Notes: generated by a model not told the origin, from the sequence alone. 64,000 bases of DNA from Mycobacterium sp. GA-0227b (GCF_001499855.1 NZ_LQIK01000029.1:334822-398821); one strand, 5' to 3'; numbered from the stretch's first letter, positions 8,472 through 16,584 are shown. Program-made: numbers and translations.

Positions 8472-9536
8472 ATGCCCGACGACACGCATCAGCTTCCGAC
8501 CCTGAGTGAGGACGACCAGGCCGCCCTGCAGAAGTGGGTCCGGCAGCAGGGCCTGGGATCGACGGTCAGCGACGTCGAACCGCTGACCGGCGGGACGCAG
8601 AACATCGTGGTGCGGCTACACGTCGACGGCAGACCCATGGTGCTGCGCAGGCCGCCGTTGCACCCGCGGCCGACGAGCGACAAGACGATGCTGCGCGAGA
8701 TCGCGGCGCTGCGCACGCTGGCGGGCACGCCGGTGCCACACCCCGGCTTCATCGCCGGCTGCGAGGACCGCAGCGTCCTCGGGGTGGTGTTCTATCTGAT
8801 GGAGGAGGTCGACGGCTTCAACCCGGGCGACGACATGGCGGAGGCCTACGTGCGCGACCCGGCCATGCGCCATCAGGTCGGCCTGTCGTATGCGGCGAGC
8901 CTGGCGATGCTCGGGCAGGTCGAGTGGGAGGGCCGTCCGCTGGCCGCACTCAAGCGTCCCGGCTCGTTTCTGGAGCGTCAGGTCCCGCAGTTCCTGCGGC
9001 TGCTCGAGAGCTATCGGCACGACCGCTACGACCCCGAGTCGCTGGCCGTGACGGAACTCGCCGACTGGTTGGCGTCGAACGTGCCGCCGGAGGGGCGGCC
9101 GGGCGTCATGCACGGCGACCCGCATCTGAGCAACGTGCTGCTGCGCCGCGACACGCCCGAGCTGGCGGCGTTCGTCGACTGGGAGATGTGCACAGTCGGC
9201 GACCCGCTGCTGGACCTGGGCTGGATGTTGATCTGCTGGCCGCTGGAAACCAACACAATCACCGCGGGCGCGCAGCTCGCCGCGCTCGGCGGGCTGGCCA
9301 GCCGGCGTGAGCTCCTCGCGGCCTACCTCGCTGCGGGTGGCCGCGAAACTCCAAGTCTCGATTGGTATATCGCGATGGCGTGCTTCAAGTTGGGCATCGT
9401 GATCGAGGGCACCTGGTCGCGATTTCTGGTCGGCCAGGCCAGCCGGGACGCGGGTGAGCGGTTGCACGCCAACGCCCAGAACCTCATCGACCTGGGTACC
9501 CGGGTCGTCAAGGGCGACAGCCCGTTCGAGCTCTAG
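8472..9536 (+). CDS. phosphotransferase family protein (APH/FadE36-like kinase fold)
   Basis: A 354-residue protein with the aminoglycoside phosphotransferase fold: GGTQNIVVRL nucleotide loop (about 41-50), the VLRRP lysine-equivalent strand, the catalytic loop HGDPHLSNVLL (about residues 215-225) and the Mg-binding DWEMCTVGDPLLDLGW. In mycobacteria such proteins sit near acyl-CoA dehydrogenases and are thought to phosphorylate small metabolites or hydroxyacyl intermediates rather than antibiotics. It follows the 3-hydroxyacyl-CoA dehydrogenase by 58 bp, so a shared lipid-catabolic role is plausible (inference). The true substrate is unknown. Confidence 0.88.
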   Translation: MPDDTHQLPTLSEDDQAALQKWVRQQGLGSTVSDVEPLTGGTQNIVVRLHVDGRPMVLRRPPLHPRPTSDKTMLREIAALRTLAGTPVPHPGFIAGCEDRSVLGVVFYLMEEVDGFNPGDDMAEAYVRDPAMRHQVGLSYAASLAMLGQVEWEGRPLAALKRPGSFLERQVPQFLRLLESYRHDRYDPESLAVTELADWLASNVPPEGRPGVMHGDPHLSNVLLRRDTPELAAFVDWEMCTVGDPLLDLGWMLICWPLETNTITAGAQLAALGGLASRRELLAAYLAAGGRETPSLDWYIAMACFKLGIVIEGTWSRFLVGQASRDAGERLHANAQNLIDLGTRVVKGDSPFEL

Positions 9537-9544
9537 TAGCCGTG

Positions 9545-9604
9545 GCGAGCAGTCGCGAAGTGCCCCATTTTGCGGCGTGTCGAGGGCATTTCGCGTCTGC
9601 TCGC
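9545..9604. terminator. long hairpin between convergent genes, likely bidirectional terminator
   Basis: GCGAGCAG-t-CGCGAA-g-TGCCC (9545-9565) pairs with GGGCA-t-TTCGCG-t-CTGCTCGC (9584-9604), giving 19 pairs with two mismatches and an 18-base loop containing TTTTGCGGCGTGTCGA. It lies exactly between the stops of the phosphotransferase and TauE genes. The loop shares the GCGGCGTGTC core of the other intergenic repeats in the window. Confidence 0.65.
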
Positions 9605-9605
9605 G

Positions 9606-10391
9606 CTAGGAACCGTAGGCGTCGATTCCCAGCTTGACCGCCAGCGCCACGCCCGCCGCGCCGATCACCACGCGCAGTGGGCCGGCGGGTGCGTGCCGGA
9701 CGACGATCGGGCCCAGCCGCGACCCGACCAGGCAGCCGAGGCCCAACACCAGCGCCGCCCACCAATGCACCGGCGCCAGCAACGCGAAGATCACGGCCGC
9801 AACGGTATTCGCCACGCCGAGGACCACGTTCTTACCCGCGTTGGCCTGGGGGAGCGACGCGGGAGCCGCGCGCAGCAGCAGCGCGAGCAGCAGCACACCG
9901 GCCGCCGCGCCGAAATAGCCGCCGTAGACACAGATCAAGAAGATCGCCGACACCTCGAACAGCACTCCGGTTCGGTGCCGCAGGTGACTGGCTACCTGTG
10001 CTTCGGTGGATATCCGGCGCGGCAGCAGGATTGCGAGCGAGGCGACGCCGAGCAGGATCGGCACGGCCTTCTCGAAACCCTCCGCGGGCGTGGAGAGCAA
10101 CAGCGCGGCGCCCGCCGCGCCACCGAGCACGGCGACCGGCAGGGTGCGCCTGATCCAGCGACCCTGGCCCTCGAGTTCGGGCCGCGAGCCCAACACCGAA
10201 CCGATGCCGTTGAACACCAGCGCCACAGTGTTGGTCACATTGGCCGTCACCGGCGCCAGGCCGAACAGCAGCAGGGCGGGATAAGTGGTCACCGAGGCGA
10301 GGCCGGCGATGCTGCCGGTGAGCCCGCCGAGAATGCCGGCGGCGAACAGCAGCGCCCAGTTCACCCGTGGCCCGAACAACGCTCCAGCCAT
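9606..10391 (-). CDS. sulfite exporter TauE/SafE family membrane protein
   Basis: A 261-residue hydrophobic protein with about seven to eight predicted membrane helices. It opens with NWALLFAAGILGGLTGSIAGLASVTTYPALLLFGLAPVTANVTNT, the typical TauE/SafE repeat with TNT, and repeats the pattern in the second half (ANAGKNVVLGVANTVAAVIFALLAPVHW). Family members export or import small sulfur-containing or organic anions. The ATG at 10391 is preferred; a GTG at 10424 is possible, and neither has a clear ribosome-binding site. It is convergent with the phosphotransferase gene and divergent from the LeuA-domain gene. Confidence 0.87.
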   Translation of the reverse strand: MAGALFGPRVNWALLFAAGILGGLTGSIAGLASVTTYPALLLFGLAPVTANVTNTVALVFNGIGSVLGSRPELEGQGRWIRRTLPVAVLGGAAGAALLLSTPAEGFEKAVPILLGVASLAILLPRRISTEAQVASHLRHRTGVLFEVSAIFLICVYGGYFGAAAGVLLLALLLRAAPASLPQANAGKNVVLGVANTVAAVIFALLAPVHWWAALVLGLGCLVGSRLGPIVVRHAPAGPLRVVIGAAGVALAVKLGIDAYGS

Positions 10392-10476
10392 GCGGATGAC
10401 ACATGACTGGCCGACATCAGCCACACGTTACGGCCAAGGGGCGCGTCACGAGCCATGGAGGCGAACGGAATTGTCT

Positions 10477-10505
10477 TTGCAGCCGTGTGCGCGTGCGTCT
10501 ACGAT
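10477..10505 (+). promoter_or_regulatory. promoter of the LeuA-domain gene leader
   Basis: TACGAT (10500-10505) fits the mycobacterial -10 box, with TTGCAG (10477-10482) 17 bp upstream as a weak -35. A transcript starting about seven bases after the -10 would begin at the GTG at 10513, so the leader peptide would be translated leaderless. Confidence 0.45.
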
Positions 10506-10512
10506 CGGACGC

Positions 10513-10554
10513 GTGCCGAGGCGACTCGTAGTAGCAACCCGCAGCGGGGTCTGA
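10513..10554 (+). CDS. 13-codon leader peptide with Leu-Val-Val run
   Basis: A GTG-started 13-codon frame reads MPRRLVVATRSGV and stops with TGA at 10552-10554. It contains one Leu and three Val codons and spans the 5' arm of the hairpin at 10531-10588, as in transcription or translation attenuators of branched-chain amino acid genes in actinobacteria. Its start coincides with the predicted transcription start. Assignment rests on layout only; expression is not shown. Confidence 0.5.
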   Translation: MPRRLVVATRSGV

Positions 10555-10588
10555 TTCTGACCGACCCCTCGCTGTGGGTCGTCGCTAC
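10531..10588 (+). promoter_or_regulatory. extended hairpin, attenuator-like element
   Basis: Nested complementarity: GTAGC/GCTAC (10531-10535 with 10584-10588), ACCC/GGGT, CAG/CTG and GGGGTC/GACCCC (10546-10551 with 10563-10568), a long interrupted stem of roughly 18-19 pairs. The 5' arm overlaps the codons LVVATRSGV of the leader peptide. Ribosome stalling there would unfold the stem. No U-run follows, so translation control or Rho/RNA-switch control is as likely as intrinsic termination. Confidence 0.5.
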
Positions 10589-10634
10589 GTAGCTTTCCCT
10601 GTCGGTCGCTTCCTTTCGAAGAAGAGATCGGCAC

Positions 10635-11138
10635 ATGACCACCTCGTTCGCAACCGAATCCGCTACCAGCGCAGCGTCGCCCACGTTCGCGGCTCACATC
10701 GACGCCCCGATGCCGCGCGGCCTGCGGGAGGAGGCCTACGCGATGTCCTTCGAATCGTTTGTCGCCGAGTATGCGCCCAGTTCAGGTCCATTGCGGCTGG
10801 GCGACTGGAGCTGCATCGACGGTGACCGCCCCGCTACCCGGCTGGGGCCTCAGGCGCGCCAGTATCAGGCGACACTGGCGATCGGCGACCGGATCTGCAC
10901 GACGTCGGCGGCCGCGCCGGGCCCAGTCGCCGCGCTGACATCGATGCTCTACGACCGGGGAATCGCACTGGAGATGACCGCTTTTCACCAGATGCACGCG
11001 GGCGAACGCACGGCCACCTTCATCCGCGGCTCCGACGGTATGCGGTCCGAATGGGCGATGGGGCTGTCCGACGATCCGACACAGTCGGCACTGAGCGCCG
11101 TCATCGCCTGCGCGAACCGCCTGCTGACTGCGGCCTGA
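10635..11138 (+). CDS. stand-alone LeuA allosteric/dimerisation-domain-like protein
   Basis: A 167-residue protein. The C-terminal two thirds (APGPVAALTSMLYDRGIALEM, then HAGERTATFIRG) resemble the regulatory LeuA dimer domain that binds leucine in alpha-isopropylmalate synthase; no TIM-barrel catalytic domain is present. The ATG at 10635 follows AAGAAGAG. The preceding leader with a Leu/Val-rich mini-ORF and hairpin supports a link to branched-chain amino acid metabolism. A regulatory subunit or leucine sensor is an inference. An alternative is an uncharacterised mycobacterial domain with only superficial resemblance. Confidence 0.6.
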   Translation: MTTSFATESATSAASPTFAAHIDAPMPRGLREEAYAMSFESFVAEYAPSSGPLRLGDWSCIDGDRPATRLGPQARQYQATLAIGDRICTTSAAAPGPVAALTSMLYDRGIALEMTAFHQMHAGERTATFIRGSDGMRSEWAMGLSDDPTQSALSAVIACANRLLTAA

Positions 11139-11148
11139 TCGCCGAAGG

Positions 11149-12633
11149 TCAGCGCAGCGGGCGCAGCACGATGTGCATGCCGTCCTTGGGTACCGGCATG
11201 CCGCCGTAGTCCCACTCCGTCGTGTAATCCGGGCGCGGCAGTTCGAGCCGGTACTTGCGCAGCAACCGGTGCAGGATGGTCTTCACCTCGAACTGACCGA
11301 ACGTCATGCCGATGCACTTGTGTGCACCGCCGCCGAACGGGCTGAACGCATAGCGGTGCTGCTTGTGTTCGTTGCGGGGCTCGGTGAAACGTTCCGGGTC
11401 GAACTTCATCGGCTCGGGGTAGAACTCCTCGAGCCGATGGTTCATGCCCGGGTAGGCGATGACGTTCGTGCCCTTCGGCAGGTAGTAGCCCAGCAGTTCG
11501 GTGTCGCGCACGGTTTGGCGCATGGCCCACTGCACCGGCGTCACCAGCCGAATCGACTCGTTCATCACCAGATCGAGCGACTCCAGCTTCTCCAGCGCCT
11601 CGATGTCGACGGGGCCGTCGCCGAGGCGGTCGGATTCGTCGCGGCAGCGGTCCTGCCACTCCGGGTGCTTGGCCAGGTGGTAGATCATCGTGGTGGCCGT
11701 CGACGTCGACGTGTCGTGCGCGGCCATCATCAGGAAAATCATGTGGTTGACGATGTCCTCGTCGGTGAAGCTGTTGCCGTGCTCGTCCTCGGTGTGGCAC
11801 AGCACCGTCAGCAGGTCGGAGCCCTCCTTGCCGCGACGTTCCTTGACCCGCTCCTCGAAGTAATCCTCCAGCAGCTTGCGGGCCTGCATGCCGCGCCACC
11901 AGGTGAACGGCCGCACCGGCTTGCGGATGATCGCATTGCCCGCGCGCGTCGTGGTGGTGAACGCCTGGTTCACCTTGGTCACCAATTCCTTGTCGGAGCC
12001 GGGCTCGTGCCCCATGAACACCATCGACGCGATGTCGAGCGTCAGTTCCTTCATGGCCGGATACATGAGGAAGCGCGGGTCGTTTGCCACCCATTGCTTG
12101 GCGATGACCTGAGACACCACCTTGTCGACCTTCTCCTGATAGCCGACCAGGCGACTGCGGACGAACGCCTCCTGCATGATCCGCCGGTGGAACATGTGCT
12201 CCTCGAAGTCGAGCAGCATCAGTCCGCGATGGAAGAACGGCCCGATCACCGGTACCCAGCCCTGTTGGGAGAAGTCCTTGTTGCGGTTGGAGTAGACGGC
12301 CTGCGCGGCGTCGGGGCCCAGCGCGGCGACGGCCGGCAAGGCCGGGGAATCTCCGTAGTACAGCGGCCCGTATTTGCGGTAGACGTGCAGCAGATAGTCC
12401 GGCCCGCCGCGGAACATCTCGATCATGTGGCCGATGATCGGCAGGCCTGCGTCGCCGATGACCGGCTTCAGGTCGCTACCCGCCGGTGGCAACGCCATCG
12501 GCTTCTGCGGAAAGTCGGTGTTGAGCAGCCTGCGCTCGACCAGGCCCATGCCCGGGAAGTTGTTGAACGACGGGGTCAGCCTGCGTTTGGCTTGGTCGAG
12601 CAGGTAATCCTTGGTGTTGATGGTCGTCGTCAT
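11149..12633 (-). CDS. cyp136: cytochrome P450, CYP136 type
   Basis: A 494-residue P450 with an N-terminal segment (YLLDQAKRRLTPSFNNFPGM) that I recognise from M. tuberculosis CYP136 (Rv3059). Core motifs are all present: I-helix AAHDTSTST, ExxR in NESIRL, and the haem loop FSPFGGGAHKCIGM with the ligand Cys near residue 440. I chose the ATG at 12633 because an AGGAG lies seven bases upstream; the ATG at 12639 is too close to it. The gene is divergent from a TetR gene, with an 18-bp palindrome between them that overlaps a TTGACA-like -35, so the TetR protein probably represses it. The substrate is unknown. Confidence 0.95.
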   Translation of the reverse strand: MTTTINTKDYLLDQAKRRLTPSFNNFPGMGLVERRLLNTDFPQKPMALPPAGSDLKPVIGDAGLPIIGHMIEMFRGGPDYLLHVYRKYGPLYYGDSPALPAVAALGPDAAQAVYSNRNKDFSQQGWVPVIGPFFHRGLMLLDFEEHMFHRRIMQEAFVRSRLVGYQEKVDKVVSQVIAKQWVANDPRFLMYPAMKELTLDIASMVFMGHEPGSDKELVTKVNQAFTTTTRAGNAIIRKPVRPFTWWRGMQARKLLEDYFEERVKERRGKEGSDLLTVLCHTEDEHGNSFTDEDIVNHMIFLMMAAHDTSTSTATTMIYHLAKHPEWQDRCRDESDRLGDGPVDIEALEKLESLDLVMNESIRLVTPVQWAMRQTVRDTELLGYYLPKGTNVIAYPGMNHRLEEFYPEPMKFDPERFTEPRNEHKQHRYAFSPFGGGAHKCIGMTFGQFEVKTILHRLLRKYRLELPRPDYTTEWDYGGMPVPKDGMHIVLRPLR

Positions 12634-12696
12634 TGGCATGCTCCTGCGCAGAAAGACTGTGGCCGTTGTCACTCTCATCCTCATCCTGAATGGCAC

Positions 12697-12714
12697 ACTT
12701 GACGCATGTCAAGT
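12697..12714. promoter_or_regulatory. palindromic operator between cyp136 and tetR
   Basis: ACTTGAC-gcat-GTCAAGT is a perfect 7+7 inverted repeat in the 118-bp divergent gap. Read on the minus strand it contains TTGACA, usable as -35 for the P450. This is the expected layout for an autoregulating TetR-family operator (inference). Confidence 0.65.
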
Positions 12715-12751
12715 TTTGTCCTGGCGCGCCGCGGTGCGAAGGTCTAGGGCG

Positions 12752-13393
12752 ATGACTGCTCAACCAGCGCCGCAGGCGCGTCGCAGCCGCGGCGACCGGC
12801 AGCGCGACGCGATCATCAACGCCGTCCGGGAACTGGTTCAGGAGCGTCCGTTCGCCGACCTGTCGGTCAGCACGATCAGCGAGCGTGCCGGGGTCGCCCG
12901 GTCCGGCTTCTACTTCTATTTCGACTCCAAGTACGCGGTGCTCGCGGTGATCCTGGCCGACGCGGGGGAGATGCTCGACAGCCTCACCCACCACTTCGCT
13001 CCGCGTGAGCCGGGAGAGACGCCGGAGGCGTTCGCCAAGCGCATGGTCGGCAGCGCCGCGGCCGTATACGCCAATGACGACCCCGTGTTGACGGCGTGTG
13101 CAGTCGCTCGCAACACCGACGCCAAGATCCGCGAGATGATGGACGACTTCTACGACGGCATCATCGAGAAACTCATCACGCTGCTCGAACAAGATGTCGA
13201 CGCGCGCCCGATCTCCGATGACCTGCCCGCACTCGTTCGCACCCTGGCCGCGACGACGACGATGACGCTGACCCAGGACAGCACCTTCGTGGGCCGCGGT
13301 ATCGATCCGAATCGAGCGATCGACGCGCTGGAGCGACTCTGGGTTGCGGCGTTCTGGGGGAGTCCGGAACCGTCCGGCCGGCCGCAGGGCTGA
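12752..13393 (+). CDS. TetR family transcriptional regulator (Rv3058c-like)
   Basis: A 213-residue regulator. The N-terminal HTH runs from RDAIINAVRELVQ to LSVSTISERAGVARSGFYFYFDSKYAVL (about residues 18-60), the classical TetR pattern, followed by a helical ligand-binding domain. The ATG at 12752 gives a short basic leader before the HTH; the upstream in-frame extension is non-coding promoter DNA. It is divergent from cyp136 and followed 19 bp later by an SDR, as in M. tuberculosis Rv3057c-Rv3059. It probably controls both flanking genes. Confidence 0.93.
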   Translation: MTAQPAPQARRSRGDRQRDAIINAVRELVQERPFADLSVSTISERAGVARSGFYFYFDSKYAVLAVILADAGEMLDSLTHHFAPREPGETPEAFAKRMVGSAAAVYANDDPVLTACAVARNTDAKIREMMDDFYDGIIEKLITLLEQDVDARPISDDLPALVRTLAATTTMTLTQDSTFVGRGIDPNRAIDALERLWVAAFWGSPEPSGRPQG

Positions 13394-13412
13394 ACACAGT
13401 ATCCTCACCGCC

Positions 13413-14270
13413 ATGGCGCACCCCGGCTTTGCGAACAAGCGTTGTTTTCTCACCGGGGCCGCCAGCGGCATCGGCCGCGCGACCGCGTTGAAGTTGGCCG
13501 CCGAGGGCGCCGAACTCTATCTCACCGACCGCGACGCCGAGGGCCTGGAGAAGACCGTCGCCGACGCGCGCTCGCTCGGCGCCGAGGTGCCCGAGTACAG
13601 AGCTCTTGATATCTCCGACTACGACGCGGTGGCCGCGTTCGCCGCCGACATCCACTCCCGCCACCCGGCGATGGACATCGTGATGAACATCGCCGGGGTA
13701 TCGGCGTGGGGCACCGTGTCCACGCTGACGCACCAGCACTGGAAGTCGATGGTCGACATCAACTTGATGGGTCCGATCCACGTCATCGAGGCGTTCGTGC
13801 CGCCGATGGTCGCGGCGGGCACCGGAGGTCAACTCGTCAACGTGTCCTCGGCGGCCGGACTGGTGGCGTTGCCATGGCACGCCGCGTACAGCGCGAGCAA
13901 GTACGGATTGCGCGGGATGTCGGAGGTGTTGCGCTTTGATCTGGCCCGACACCGGATCGGGGTTTCCGTGGTGGTGCCCGGCGCGGTGAAAACGCCGCTG
14001 GTGCAGACGGTTCAGATCGCCGGGGTGGACCGCGAGGACCCCCGGGTGAAGAGGTGGACGGACCGGTTCGGCGGCCACGCGGTGTCACCGGAACACGCCG
14101 CCGAGTGCATCCTCAAAGGCGTTCGCCGTAACCGGTTCCTGATCTACACCTCGCCCGACATCCGGGCGCTGTATCTGTTCAAGCGCACGATGTGGTGGCC
14201 GTACAGCGTCGCGATGCGCCAGGCGAACGTGTTGTTCACCAAGGCACTGCGACCGGCGGCGCGCCGCTAA
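13413..14270 (+). CDS. short-chain dehydrogenase/reductase (Rv3057c-like)
   Basis: A 285-residue SDR with the NADP-type glycine motif TGAASGIGRA (about 15-24), NIAGVS, the catalytic Ser in NVSSAAG and YSASK (Tyr/Lys). The C-terminus is extended by a hydrophobic-basic tail (YLFKRTMWWPYSVAMRQANVL), common in mycobacterial SDRs acting on lipids. It lies 19 bp after the TetR gene and is likely co-transcribed and co-regulated with cyp136. TATCCT at 13400-13405 could also serve as a -10 for a leaderless mRNA. Its 3' end overlaps the convergent ATPase gene by four bases. Confidence 0.92.
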   Translation: MAHPGFANKRCFLTGAASGIGRATALKLAAEGAELYLTDRDAEGLEKTVADARSLGAEVPEYRALDISDYDAVAAFAADIHSRHPAMDIVMNIAGVSAWGTVSTLTHQHWKSMVDINLMGPIHVIEAFVPPMVAAGTGGQLVNVSSAAGLVALPWHAAYSASKYGLRGMSEVLRFDLARHRIGVSVVVPGAVKTPLVQTVQIAGVDREDPRVKRWTDRFGGHAVSPEHAAECILKGVRRNRFLIYTSPDIRALYLFKRTMWWPYSVAMRQANVLFTKALRPAARR

Positions 14271-15445
14271 CGCCGACCCCAGTCCCACGGCGGAGCAGAC
14301 AGCATGCCCAACCCGTCGACACGCGTCTCCCCGAGATCCTTGTACAGCGAGATCTCCACAGCATCGCCGCCGTCACCGACCGGAACGGTGTCGAGGTACT
14401 CGAGCAGGGCCTTGCTGTGGGTGACGACGACGACCTGGGTGCCTCCTGTCGCTGCACGGATCAACGACGCCAACGGACGGACCAGGTCCGGATGCAGCGA
14501 GGTCTCCGGCTCGTTGAGCACCATCAGCGACGGGGGCTGCGGGCTGAGCAGCGCGGCGGCCCACAGCAGGAATCGCAGTGTGCCGTCGGACAATTCGGCC
14601 GCCCGCAACGGTCTCAGCATGCCGCGCTGCTGCAACTGCAGATCGAACAACCCGTCGTGCACGGCCACCGACACCGAGGCGCCGTCGAAGGCGTCGGCGA
14701 TGGCCCGCTGTAGGTCGTCGAAGCCGGCTTCGAGGATGGTCTGGATCGCGGCCGCCAGGTCGCTGCCGTCGTCGGACAGGACCGGGGTCCTGGTTCCGAC
14801 CGTGCGCTGTCGCGACGGCGCCGCGGCGTCGACCCGGAATCCGTCGTAGAAACGCCAGTTGCGCAACCGGTCCCGCACCGCGGCGAGTTCGGGATGTGCG
14901 CCGGGATGGGCGAACTCGGCGAGCACGCTGCGGTAGGGCGGTAGCGACTGGGACAGTTTGTCGAACCCTCGCCCGGACTCCGCGCTCGCCTCCACGTATT
15001 CGCGGGTTCGGCGCACCAGCGTCGAACTGCTACGCATGACCGGACCCGCGAACACGACCTCTCGCTTGATCTCCGGATCGCGCCCGAACAGCGATCCGTG
15101 GCCCGCCATCTGCGGCAGGCCCAGGTCGACGAGGTAGCCGAAATCGTCTGATGCAAAACCCATTTCGAGTGACACCGGACCGGTCCTCGTCGTGCCCTCG
15201 ACGCGTCCGGTGCGACGGGCGCCGCTGGGCTGTTCGGGACCCGCCCACAGCACCGACTCCAGGCCACCCTCGCGCGCCAGTGACCCGATCACCTCGCCGC
15301 GGCCGCAGTCGGCCAGCAGGCGCAAGGCGCGATACAGCGACGACTTACCCGTCCCGTTGGCGCCGGTGACAACGGTCAGTCCCGCCAGCGGTAGGACGAT
15401 GTCGCGCAGTGACCGGTATCCGCGGATCGCGACCGTGTGCAGCAT
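14267..15445 (-). CDS. AAA family ATPase (RecF/SMC-like, COG4637 type)
   Basis: A 392-residue ATPase. Walker A GANGTGKSS lies near residues 29-37, after an IRGYRSLRD segment typical of OLD/RecF-like ATPases. A signature region with ELSDGTLRFL and Walker B LMVLNEPETSLHPDL lie near residues 270-300, then VVVVTHSKALLEYLD as the switch/H-loop. Such proteins couple ATP binding to DNA end or damage recognition, or act in anti-phage systems; no nuclease domain (TOPRIM) is visible here. It is read towards the SDR and sits 4 bp after dinB2 on the same strand, which may link it to DNA repair. I do not recall it in the M. tuberculosis block. Confidence 0.88.
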   Translation of the reverse strand: MLHTVAIRGYRSLRDIVLPLAGLTVVTGANGTGKSSLYRALRLLADCGRGEVIGSLAREGGLESVLWAGPEQPSGARRTGRVEGTTRTGPVSLEMGFASDDFGYLVDLGLPQMAGHGSLFGRDPEIKREVVFAGPVMRSSSTLVRRTREYVEASAESGRGFDKLSQSLPPYRSVLAEFAHPGAHPELAAVRDRLRNWRFYDGFRVDAAAPSRQRTVGTRTPVLSDDGSDLAAAIQTILEAGFDDLQRAIADAFDGASVSVAVHDGLFDLQLQQRGMLRPLRAAELSDGTLRFLLWAAALLSPQPPSLMVLNEPETSLHPDLVRPLASLIRAATGGTQVVVVTHSKALLEYLDTVPVGDGGDAVEISLYKDLGETRVDGLGMLSAPPWDWGRR

Positions 15446-15449
15446 TGGT

Positions 15450-16526
15450 TCAGTACCCGCCTTCGGGCGGCGTCAGTTCCAGCCGCACGCCCAGCAATCG
15501 GACGGGTCGGTCGAGCTCGAACTGGCCGAGGAGATCGAGTGCGGTTCGGGTGACAATTTCGGCGTCGACCGTCGGTGCGGGTAGCTTGCGGATCTTTGTC
15601 CTGGTGTAGAAGGTCTTCGTCCGCACCGTCACGGCCACCCGGCTGACGACCCGGTTCTGCCCGACGACCTCGCTCAGGGTCTGTTGCGCGAGATCGACGA
15701 CGGCGCTGTCCATTTCGGAGCGCTCGGTGAGGTCGGTGGGGAAGGTGACGACATGGCTGCGCGAGCGCGGCACCCACGGTGTGGCGCTGACGTCGGTGTC
15801 GCCGCCGCCCTTGGCGAGCAACAGGATCCACAGCCCTGTCGTGGGGCCGAAGGTCGCGGTGAGCAGCGACGCGTCGGTGGCAGCGAGATCGGCGACGGTG
15901 GTGATGCCCATGGCCGCAAGCTTTTTCGCCGTCTTCGGTCCGATACCCCAGACGGCGTCCACCGCACGGTCGCCCATCACCGCCATCCAGTTCTCGTCGG
16001 TGAGTTGATAGACGCCCGGCGCGTCGTCGGCCCCGGGCACGCGCGTCGGCTTGCCGAATCCGGTGGCCACCTTGGCGCGCTGTTTGTTGTCGCTGATGCC
16101 CACCGAACACGACAGGCCCGTCTCGGCTGCGATCACCTCGCGGATCCGCTCGGCGAACCCGAACGGGGTCTGCGAGTCGTCGAGGTCGGCGCCGATGTAC
16201 GCCTCGTCCCAGCCCCACACCTCCACGGGGTGCCCGAAGTTGCGCAGCAAGTCCATCACCTCTTCGGAAGCCGCATCGTAGGCGTCCGTGTCCAACGGCA
16301 GGAACGTCGCATCCGGGCACTTGCGAGCCGCGGTGCGCAACGGCATGCCCGCGTGCACCCCGTACGCGCGGGCCGGGTACGACGCGCAAGTCACGACCTT
16401 GCGGGGCTCGTCCGGATCGCCGTTGCCGCCGACGATGATCGGCAGCCCGGCGAGCGCCGGGTTGCGGCGGATCTCGACCGCGGCCTGGAACTGGTCGAGG
16501 TCGACGTGCAGTATCCAGCGTCTCAT
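15450..16526 (-). CDS. dinB2: Y-family DNA polymerase IV, DinB2/DinP type
   Basis: A 358-residue translesion polymerase. Motifs: HVDLDQFQAAVE with the first metal-binding Asp, CASYPARAYGVHAGM in the fingers, GWDEAYI with the second acidic pair, SVGISDNKQRAKVATGFGKP in the palm, and a thumb helix-hairpin-helix (VWGIGPKTAKKLAAMGI). It matches Rv3056 (DinP). No C-terminal beta-clamp peptide is evident, as in mycobacterial DinB2. The steric-gate position, Leu in known mycobacterial DinB2 and aromatic in most DinB, reads Gln here. The start ATG at 16526 is preferred; ATG 16550 would add eight residues. Confidence 0.94.
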   Translation of the reverse strand: MRRWILHVDLDQFQAAVEIRRNPALAGLPIIVGGNGDPDEPRKVVTCASYPARAYGVHAGMPLRTAARKCPDATFLPLDTDAYDAASEEVMDLLRNFGHPVEVWGWDEAYIGADLDDSQTPFGFAERIREVIAAETGLSCSVGISDNKQRAKVATGFGKPTRVPGADDAPGVYQLTDENWMAVMGDRAVDAVWGIGPKTAKKLAAMGITTVADLAATDASLLTATFGPTTGLWILLLAKGGGDTDVSATPWVPRSRSHVVTFPTDLTERSEMDSAVVDLAQQTLSEVVGQNRVVSRVAVTVRTKTFYTRTKIRKLPAPTVDAEIVTRTALDLLGQFELDRPVRLLGVRLELTPPEGGY

Positions 16527-16584
16527 CGGAGCCGTCTGTCCCCCTGCCATTCGGGCGGGTGGTGCCCCCACTTCGCGCAAGCGC

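Noticed and set aside
11173..12702. 509-codon plus-strand frame over cyp136
   Set aside because: Complete antisense shadow of a P450 with intact motifs; composition is Arg/His/Val/Gln biased.
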